Source: Acholoe squamosa
Taxonomy: Eukaryota; Annelida; Polychaeta; Phyllodocida; Polynoidae
Assembly: GCA_949317995.1 (NCBI GenBank)
Contig: OX439048.1
Location: 68,267,375 to 68,331,374, forward strand
DNA: 64,000 nucleotides
Direction of reading: 5' to 3'
Part shown: piece after piece, positions 56,241 through 64,000 of the stretch
How the letters are laid out: each line of letters begins with the position of its first letter
Numbering within the stretch: position 1 is the stretch's first letter
Position numbers and translations under genes: made by a program
Notes under the pieces: generated by a model
Told to the model about the DNA's origin: nothing
Seen by the model: only the letters and a program-made list of their open reading frames with translations
Database searches by the model: none

Positions 56241-56300
56241 TATAAGATGTGCCTATGCTACCATCACAGGGGTAGCAATGGCAGAATCTTTCGAATTGAC

Positions 56301-57235
56301 CCCCAGGCTTAAGTGAGATATAAGTGAGATATGGACTGCATTAGGCAGTGCATTCAATATACATTCACAACAGGCTGGGCATCCCACATATTATATAGGG
56401 GGTAGGACCCACCAGATACTTTCTAGAATGCATATCTATGTAATGCAGGGAGACATTTGTATCTATTGTTGGCCATTTTGAATTTCGGCTGTAGAAACAT
56501 CCTTATTCTTATTCAGCACCCTTTTTAACAAAACAATAAGACCAATTGAAAAAGATTTAGCATGCAAAAACATCCATTTACATAAAGAGGGCATCTATTG
56601 AAATAGAACAGCATTGTATTGTCTCAAGGTAGTTTCCTCGCGTCCAAAGCAATAACATGGGGTATATTCATCAAGGAACGCTGCAAAATGTCTCATATTA
56701 CTCAAAAAGGTTTAGCCTACAAGAATCATATTACATACTGTGGTTAGATGGGGGATAAGCATAAGTTTCATGCCTGTATCTGGAGTGTATTGAAAATTTT
56801 CAGTAAAAAATGAACTTTGTAATTTCAATCTCCCATCTTCTTGACCCTCTGGTACACTCAAATCTGAGCTTAAAACACATATTAGGGCTTAATGAAAAGG
56901 TTATTATGTCCTCTTTCCAAGTGGCCAAAAGCTTTAGGATCCAGACAAAATAAGGTAGTATTGGAGCTTAGGGATTGAGCATACCCCTTGAATAACATGG
57001 TACCAAAATTGACCCAAAAGTGGTCTGATCCTACACATGAATAATGAGCAAAAACCGGTAGTGCATCCCAAGATAATTAATGTTAACATCTTGAATCTTT
57101 TTCAGAGGACCCAAAGAAACAAAAAAATACCAGTTTCACTGAGTGGTGGGGGGGTGCATGGTGGGCTTTCTCAGCCCATGGCCTATACCAGATACCATCA
57201 AGGGTCACTGAAACCAATTGTAATACATAGTGAAC
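56301..57235. other. No gene seen
   Basis: Single-copy-looking intergenic DNA; a short ORF near 57040-57250 has no support. Confidence 0.4.
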
Positions 57236-57358
57236 AAGTAATCAATGAATAATTCATGACGAGTGTGTGTTAGTGAAGGATAATAACACGAGGCCACAGT
57301 CCGAGTGTAATTAGCCTTTGCTTACACACACGAGTCATGAATTATTCATTGACTACTT
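57236..57358. mobile_element. 123-bp hairpin MITE
   Basis: AAGTAATCAATGAATAATTC starts the left arm, and its near complement ends at 57358. Inner GAGTGTGTGTTAGTGAAGG pairs with CTTTGCTTACACACACGAG. Confidence 0.8.
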
Positions 57359-57419
57359 ATTTTATTCCACGAAACCAATAAATAATCAATAGAATACCAA
57401 TAAATTCAAGTTGAAAACA

Positions 57420-57775
57420 AAAATTATTCCCCCTCCCCGGGACTCGATGCCAGCCATTGTGTGTACACGATCCGTACATACACCTCGGCGCCCAACAGCA
57501 GACAGCGACAGCCCCGGTCTCGGCTTGGCTTGCTTTGAATGCGTCTCGCGGTTATGTTTGTGTACAATAGATACATACACCTCGTCGCCCGGCAGCAGAC
57601 AGCTACAGCGCACACGGTGAAAAAAGAAGCTTCTCACAGTTATGTTTGTTGTATAATACACCTTGTCGCCCGGCAGGGGACAGTGACAGCGCACACGGCG
57701 AAAAAAAAATTGGCCCAGACCGGGACTCGAAGGACTGAGCGCAATGCACTAACCACTAGACCACCGCGTCTCCTC
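57420..57775 (-). mobile_element. tRNA-derived SINE with tandem body
   Basis: The head on the minus strand (57775 to about 57712) reads GCGGTGGTCTAGTGGTTAGT (box A) and then CTTCGAGTCCCGGTCTGGGC (box B), a tRNA-like pattern missing some of the anticodon arm. Downstream are three loose units containing CCGGCGACGAGGTGTAT and TGTCGCTGTC-type phrases (57460-57700). Confidence 0.65.
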
Positions 57776-57899
57776 CTTCAGCGGCTGTCTTGGCTTGTCT
57801 AAGTTTGAATGTGTCCTGTGGTTATGGTAGCGGACAGCCCGCAGTCGTCGCCTTTCCGGCCTTTGTATCATATCCAGACATGATTCGAATCGAGCATTT

Positions 57900-57972
57900 C
57901 TCGTCAGTCCCTGTGGCGCACTGCATAGGAAGTTGGACTAAGGACCTGAGATTGCAGGTTCGACCCCTACCA
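57900..57972 (+). mobile_element. tRNA-like SINE head
   Basis: TGTGGCGCACTGCATAGGAA (box A-like) and GCAGGTTCGACCCCTACCAT (box B) spaced as in a tRNA. No tail or target duplication was identified. Confidence 0.5.
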
Positions 57973-58034
57973 TGGCAATGAAATATTCTGCAGGTTTTAA
58001 CATGTAACATGTGACATGTAAGGACATGAGAGGC

Positions 58035-58092
58035 GTGCGGGTTATCCATGGAAAACCCGCACCGGGTGCAGGTTTTCCATGGATAACCGCAC
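58035..58092. repeat. 27-bp-arm hairpin
   Basis: GTGCGGGTTATCCATGGAAA and its continuation to CCCGCAC pair with GTGCAGGTTTTCCATGG and on to ACCGCAC, leaving a short CGG-type loop. Confidence 0.85.
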
Positions 58093-58099
58093 ACCTTAC

Positions 58100-58840
58100 A
58101 AAATTGATGTTACAGCCTACAGGGTGTGCAATATCGACAGATATGTGGATGGGAATATCCACCAAAAAGCACTGAGTAACCAAGAAATCGTGGTATAATA
58201 CTTTATATAGAGCCATCGAAAGGTGGAACCAACTCAAGCCCAGGTATACACTATACTACACTTTTAAATCTAGTATTAGTAAAGATTACGCTGCATGTTT
58301 CAGTCATAATCTGAAAATGCTATGGGCTTTTTATTCAATATTCATATTTCATCTTATCTCATCCCCCCCAACCTGAGTTGCTTAAAGTTGTGTCTTTGAA
58401 TTTAGGTTACTGAATAGCCTAATATGAATATTATCAACTGGAGGTCGTCATTCCTATATATTGTCACTTTATATGTAAATTGATACAGCTGCATGACATT
58501 TAATGAGACCTTAACGCAAGGTCACTAGGTGAGGGACAATTTCTCTGTTATTGTTCTTCTAGACCAAATAAAACACTTTAAAAATAAAGGCATCGTGGGA
58601 TACAACCAATGCCACTTCAGGGAATACGATGCAGAAATATTCCATGGTCGTGGACATTTGCTTATGTATATGATAAGCCATGTAGAATCCAGAGCATGAT
58701 TTCTAGTTTTATTTGCATATTCTATACCTGGATAACACCTATGCTTGCCATGAATTAGCCTTTAAATTCAAGAAAGCAAACCTTTGAAGGTTTTAACCAA
58801 AGAACATGAAATAAATAACACTCACACCAATTCCCTTTGC
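58100..58840. other. No gene seen
   Basis: AT-rich DNA downstream of the ependymin-related gene, without repeats of note. Confidence 0.4.
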
Positions 58841-58845
58841 CTTTT

Positions 58846-58855
58846 TTTATTTATT
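58846..58855 (-). terminator. Poly(A) signals of the ependymin-related gene
   Basis: Overlapping AATAAATAAA on the minus strand, about 30 bases after the stop codon at 58884. Confidence 0.7.
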
Positions 58856-58883
58856 GAGCACAAAGTAACTTTAGTCATATGAT

Positions 58884-61345
58884 TTAACGGCGGAGTGCGA
58901 GGTGAGTGGCTACAACGTGGTTCAACACTGGGTCATTACCAATGTCATCGCTGGCTTCATTACAGGAGCTGGGGATGTCAAAGACACTCCTGTCCTTGAT
59001 ACCTGTGGTGGTATCAGAGTAGGTCTGTCCCTGCAGCAGGTTGACGCCATTGAAGTTACCCCTCAGATGCAGCATAGTCTGAGGGAAAGATAATTTGTGT
59101 TTTAGCCTTTTAAAAGCCGCTGATGCAGGAGTGCATCATGCTGACCCTCTGGGAGCATATATATAAATTCCAGAGGGTGGGCATGATGCTCCAATGAAGT
59201 GCTGGTGAGCAGTCTTACCAGCACTTCATAGGTGCATCATGACGACCAATGGTCATGATGCGTTAATGCATCAGCGGCCCTGAAAGGGTAAGAGTTGAGT
59301 TGGTATAAATAACACATATATGTGAAGGCCTAGCATGGATTATTCTTTGTGCTCAACATATAGCAACAATTTTCGACTCATTACTTTATTGCAAGGGTGT
59401 TGGAAATAGGGGGCATTGCCACCTCCAATCCCAGGGCAGGGGGAGGGCAGAATTGACCTAAAATAGTCGGAAAGATTTCATAATTGTCACAATTTTCGTA
59501 ATTTGCCTTAGGGTATGACCCTTAAACCCTCTAAAAAGTCAAAATTGAATTGTCGACATGGCTTCTGGCACACCTGTTGCATCACCCTGTTATACTTACT
59601 GGCATGCACTCATCAGACTGGTACTGTTTCATATACATCTTTGGTGATGCGACGTCGACTTCAAAAACATTCATTTCCATGGTCTGCTTGTTCCAGCCCA
59701 TCTTACGACGTCCAAGGAACCTCACTTTGTCCTCGCCCTGGCCTGGAGGTGTAATTGGTGTCACAAAGCACCATCCGTTGACTCTGTCAAAGATGTACAT
59801 CTTCTTGGCAGCATAGTCCTGGACGTTGTCGATCTTCTCGAGCTTAACACTTCCATCTGTACTGTCTCTGCTGACTATCTGCTTGATGGCGACCCTGTAT
59901 CAAACACAAGCATTATTCCCGGTTAGTGGATTCCTTTATGGGCTGACCCCTGGGACCTTGTGAGATAAGGACTGATAACAGCCAGCATGATGGGTATCAG
60001 GTGTTATGTAATGCACCCTAAAGTCTGCACTAAATTTTCTCATTGGTCAATAATGTATCCCGCTACGTCAGAATAGGCTTCACCCGGGATACATTATCAA
60101 CCAATCAAATAATACCTTCCATTCACTGCAGATTTTTTTTTGGTACATTATGTAACACCTGGTACCTACCATGTGGCTGTTTCCAGTGCTTATCTCGCTA
60201 GGTGCCAGATCAAGAAATGGCTGACCCACGGGACCTCAATACTAAGCCCTATAGACAATTACTCCTTTTTGCCTCCTGTAAACCACCTTTATCTATGAAA
60301 GAAATAGGGCATAAAGACATTACTGCAGTTCAGGTCAAGACTATAGTAACCAGATTATCAGGAAAGTAAGCATTATCTTGCCTTATATATGACATGTCTG
60401 TAGTAGAAAGATCATTGATGAAGTAAAGTTTGAGAGAAACTTCAATGGGTTGTTGATTACATTATAAACCCAGATAATTGTGTTGAATCCTAATTACCAT
60501 TATGTTACTGCCTAATACACTAACATGAATGTCAAATGTTATGTAAACCTTAGCTACTATACCAGTACATTATATCTTATACTATCTTATAACAAAAATG
60601 CATGTGTGTATGTTACTATGATCAGTCGACCAGCTCCTGAACTCTCCAATGTTGTTGATCTTGTACAAATTGACTATTGTCATGTTTTGTGTTTTGTAGT
60701 TGCTGTTCCTTATTTTGTTGTTGAAAAATCTAATAAAACTTGGTCTGCTCTATAGCTTCACTAAAATGAACATAACAGTTCATTGATGCAATGAGCGAGT
60801 CAAAAAAAGAAATCCAAAGGTTGCCTCAGATCCGCCATTATTTTCATATAGATTCCTTGATCATTTGTGTACCACGGTACTGCCACCTGGGGCTTCTTGT
60901 AAAAACTACACTGGTTCAGTGCATTTCAATGTCAGTGGTTTAATTTTATTAGCTTCCCTGGTAGATTGAACAGTTAACAGGGATTATATTTTTCAAAACA
61001 ACTCCATCCGCAGTGCTTATACGAGACCTGAGCTTTTTAAAGACATAGATCATAGTGCAAATTTCAATTTTAAAACAATGGCGCATATTTTGGACCAGCA
61101 ATCATGCAAAGACCTGGCACTCAAACTGGCTACTGCATTAGTAAGAATGTGACCTACTTGCTGTTCTTTGAGTCGACAGAGAGAGTTCCCTCACCCATGA
61201 CACCAAAACTGAAGCCGATACCCTGCATGGCGGTGGTAATGGACAACTTAGACTCCCACGTTTCGGGGAAGTTGCAGCCATTCTGCTGGGTGGTTGGGGC
61301 AGCCAGGGAGAGCCCGAGACACAGAACGAGGCACAGCAGCTTCAT
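58884..61345 (-). CDS. Ependymin-related secreted protein, three exons, intact
   Basis: Minus-strand exons 61158-61345, 59600-59894 and 58884-59078 join in matching phases with GT-AG sites to give about 225 residues, the usual length for ependymin-related proteins (EPDR). The signal peptide is MKLLCLVLCLGLSLAA. Exon 1 has CNFPETWESK. Exon 2 holds MYIFDRVNGWCFVTPI, then VFEVDVASPKM and SDECMP. Exon 3 has LHLRGNFNGVNLLQGQTYSD and GIKDRSVFDIPSSC, the family's conserved end. These proteins fold as lipid-binding beta sheets and act outside the cell or in lysosomes. No stop or frameshift is seen. A TATITE MITE-type insertion lies in intron 2-3 sequence (59104-59292) and another in intron 1 (59998-60161). 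Confidence 0.88.
59104..59292. mobile_element. TTAA MITE family 1, copy 2 (decayed), in intron 2
   Basis: GCCGCTGATGCAGGAGTGC at the left and GCATCAGCGGCCCTG at the right are inverted; the interior CCAGCACTTCAT is shared with the other two copies. TTAA ends have decayed. Confidence 0.75.
59998..60161. mobile_element. 164-bp MITE in intron 1 of the ependymin-related gene
   Basis: CAGGTGTTATGTAATGCACC and, at the other end, GGTACATTATGTAACACCTG are inverted repeats. The interior is partly self-complementary (TGTATCCCG with CGGGATACA). Confidence 0.8.
60845..60930. repeat. Dispersed repeat, copy 1
   Basis: CTGCCACCTGGGGCTTCTTG and following AAAAACTACACTGGTTCA match 63922-64000. Confidence 0.7.
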
Positions 61346-61384
61346 GGTGTTTTAGTGGTTAGTGATGGGAGAGGGTCTGTGCAG

Positions 61385-61393
61385 CTTTATATA
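61385..61393 (-). promoter_or_regulatory. TATA box of the ependymin-related gene
   Basis: TATATAAAG on the minus strand, 40 bp upstream of the ATG, so the leader is probably very short (roughly 10-20 bases). Confidence 0.7.
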
Positions 61394-61397
61394 TAGT

Positions 61398-61884
61398 CAC
61401 CATTGTAAGGCCAACAACTCTAACTGTGTATGTTTCACTTCACAGCACTATCAAGGAACTCTTACCTATTCCCTAGTAGAGGCCTCAGTACAGAAATTCT
61501 CCTAATTCAAACTTAAATCAAATTAACTTCAATATATTTGCTGGTTTTTTTTTTTTGGAGTGGGAAGGATGTTTCTTTAGGAATTTGCATGTGGTATTGT
61601 TTTAAAAGGACTGTATATTTTCTTTACTTTTCATCTCTTTATCTGTTCCCTAAGACAACCAGGCTTCCCCAGCCCATTTAAAAGGGTCTATTTCTCCTCC
61701 TTACTATCCCCTCAGATGTGTGTGGTGCACATATGTGCGGGCACTGACACATTCCTCTGAGAAATTGTGTAATGAAGTCCTCTCCATGAATATGACCATA
61801 GCTGTCGAAATGGCGTTAAACATCTATTACTCACTCACTCCCTAAAGCAATCTGTCTGCCCTTATCTTCCTGCATGTTGTACTC
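61398..61884. other. Upstream region of the ependymin-related gene
   Basis: No coding sequence or clear repeat was recognised. Confidence 0.4.
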
Positions 61885-62147
61885 TTAACCCTTTAAGTGC
61901 CGCTGATGCAGGAGTGCATCATGCCTATTGGTCGTCATGATGCACCATTGAAGTGCTGGCTAGACTACTCACCAGCACTTCATTGGAGCATCATGCAGAC
62001 ACTCCGGGAGTACATGTACCGACCCCGTAGGTTCGGCATAGTGCTCCAATGAAGTGCTGGTGAGACTGCTCGCCAGCGCTTCATTGGTGCATCATGACGA
62101 CCAATGGGCATGATGCCCTCCTGCATCAGCCGTCTTTTAAGTGTTAA
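61885..62147. mobile_element. TTAA MITE family 1, long copy
   Basis: Complete, with TTAACCCTTTAAGTGCCGCT at the left and AGCCGTCTTTTAAGTGTTAA at the right. It is almost wholly palindromic, with GAAGTGCTGG and CCAGCACTTC phrases repeated on both arms. Confidence 0.85.
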
Positions 62148-62652
62148 AATAACGTCCAGGGTACATAGAGGTCAGTAAGCAGGGTGCGATGTCATTATTA
62201 TGTAAATTTAGTGGCAGGTGTGAAGAATAATGAACTGGATGCTTATATTCGTAAAGGGAGTGATCCTTTTTAGCTACTGGGGATGCTAGATAGGAGGGGG
62301 GTTGGGGAAAAATCAAGTTTTTTTTTATCTCTGTGAGGGAGGAGACGTCATCCGATTTCATCTTTTTTCAGCAAAAAAAGTACCTGGCACGAGTTGGCAA
62401 AGAAAAATTGTGTATGTTTTTACCTCATCCAGATACAACTATTTAGTTTTTCGAGATGGCTCGGGGTTTGATTGTTTCCTATATTACCTTATGTATAAAG
62501 TGCCGCTTGTATCATATACATGAACACCAAAACTGTGTTCAGTTTTTAAACACTTTCTTGTAACATTTTGTGAAACACCTTTTTGGGAAAAACACTTTGT
62601 TTAAACACATATTTTTAGTGTGGCAAGGGCGGAACCCTAATTGGACTGGCCA

Positions 62653-62895
62653 GTGGGGTGTTTTAGAAGCCGGACATGATAATGAACATTAAATATCTCT
62701 TTCTAAAACTGTTAGATTCTAAACTTACAATTGCAACCATTATCATCTCTCACCAGATATATAGTTATAGACACAGTAAGGTAATGGTAATGCTTTAGAA
62801 ACACATGCAGTTATAAGCCTACAATCACTATTAAAACTGCTATCATATCTCCTTATGACCGGTTGTAAACATTACCTGCTTCTGAAACACCCCAC
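62653..62895. mobile_element. 243-bp MITE with 18-bp ends
   Basis: GTGGGGTGTTTTAGAAGC at the left is mirrored by GCTTCTGAAACACCCCAC at the right with one difference. The arms continue loosely inward. Confidence 0.8.
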
Positions 62896-63921
62896 AGGGG
62901 TGTGCTTTATGACTCTCTAATGAGTAAATAAACAGTAACACCTAATTTCATGTATGTGACCAATTTCTTTTGGAATTAGGATTAAGTCACATGTTCAGAT
63001 ATAAAGGTATGTTCTGTCAGATTCTCAGGCTGCTTCTTATCCAACAGAGTGCGATGAATAGCAATGGAAGTGAAACCTTTCATTTGTGTAGGCAACTAAA
63101 TATCACTTTATAAGCTTTCCCTCTATTACATATAGAAAAGGGTGCATAGAGCTTATGATGTAAGGGCCCGTTTAACACTGTTTAAGCCCTGGGGTCTCAA
63201 ATAAGTGTTGTTGTATACAACTGTGGTTCAATATTGTTCAATATTGTGTTCAATATGGGTTGACTCTACTTGGAAAATGGGATGCATCCTATAGCCATTT
63301 CAATCTTATTATCAGAAAATATTCTAAAATACAGTCTAATTTGTCATATTTACATTCACTTCTATTTGAACTAGGAAAGCTCTTGCCCACTTACAACTTG
63401 TTCCTCATTTTGCTGGGATGGGTCACACCGTTGTTTTCTAACAACTGCTTTCTCTAGAGCTCACTGTAACAGGTGTTCTTTGTCTTTTTAGCTAGGTTAT
63501 ATAAGACAATGTTATCATGATTTATCATATCCTTGTGTATCAACAGCACTGTACAACATTGTGCATACCAAAATAACATAAAACCTCGCCTATATGTGGA
63601 CGCCTTTTAGTGCACAAAATTTTCTGGACAGGCTAAAGAGCTGTTTCAATTAATATGGTGTGTAGTTGATCCAATGATAATGCCCTTGGGCCTGTAGGCA
63701 CATATACGGAACCTCAGTGCCTTCATGGCAGGTGGATATATGGGTTAATAGATGTTAAAACAGAAGAAAACTCAATTTTGCTAGAATGTGAGTTACAGCC
63801 TTCTTGCGCTGAGGGGCAATGTCTTCCTCATTCACCAACAATGTTAACTAGAGTATGATTACATGACGATGGAGTCCTCGTCCCAAAGTGGCGAGAGGTT
63901 CGTCATTATCTCAGCAGGGAT
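62896..63921. other. No gene seen
   Basis: AT-rich intergenic DNA; an open stretch at 63260-63457 has no homology or splice support. Confidence 0.4.
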
Positions 63922-64000
63922 TCCTTGTACCACTGCACTGCCACCTGTGACTTCTTGTAAAAACTACACTTGTTCACTGCTTTATAATTACAGTGGTTCA
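63922..64000. repeat. Dispersed repeat, copy 2 (runs off window)
   Basis: GATTCCTTGTACCACTGCAC and CTTCTTGTAAAAACTACACT match the copy at 60845-60930. Confidence 0.7.

Overview
This is invertebrate animal DNA. Two host genes have introns with GT-AG splice sites, and most of the rest is transposable elements and tandem repeats. The two supported host genes are a three-exon Ly-6/three-finger-domain gene (20059-21841, minus) and a three-exon ependymin-related gene (58884-61345, minus, with a TATA box and poly(A) signals). These genes, together with intact-looking Harbinger, Ngaro, Polinton and LTR families, fit a marine invertebrate. A lancelet or other basal deuterostome is my guess, but the sequence alone does not prove it.

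Layout. 1-2 kb: 5' end of a truncated LTR retrotransposon. 2-6.4 kb: gene-poor, with a 78-bp minisatellite, a TTAA-flanked MITE and a 315-bp insertion. 6.5-8.6 kb: a 2.1-kb foldback element that truncates an old Ly-6 exon. 9-11 kb: MITE plus a block duplicated again at 20-23 kb. 11.8-18.1 kb: a complete Harbinger transposon with an apparently intact four-exon transposase and a broken MADF-type partner gene. 18.3-23.1 kb: MITE and the Ly-6 gene. 23.6-25.3 kb: a non-autonomous element with perfect 18-bp inverted ends, filled with tandem repeats. 26.3-26.6 kb: 60-bp minisatellite. 28.3-30.3 kb: decayed LINE. 30.6-33.9 kb: trinucleotide-rich DNA with unknown ORFs. 33.9-38.4 kb: a Ngaro-type tyrosine-recombinase retrotransposon with diagnostic split direct repeats. 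38.4-44.3 kb: remains of a Polinton/Maverick (packaging ATPase, integrase with chromodomain, two capsid proteins). 44.7-55.1 kb: a 56-bp satellite array split by a 7.7-kb LTR element. 55-64 kb: hairpin repeats, tRNA-derived SINE pieces and the ependymin-related gene.

The most unusual object is the LTR element at 47.2-54.9 kb. Its LTRs, primer-binding region and polypurine tract enclose an interior that reads, in essentially one frame, as a very long Gag-like polyprotein (coiled coil, capsid, zinc fingers, low-complexity tail). I can see no protease, reverse transcriptase, RNase H or integrase in it. Its left end also carries about 700 bp, including a tRNA-Cys-like sequence, that the other LTR lacks. 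Other points of note are the in-frame TGA-CTA between Gag and reverse transcriptase in the Ngaro element, the intact Harbinger transposase beside a dead partner, and the large foldback and satellite structures. Insertions are heavily nested, so the window can be read as a history of successive transpositions.
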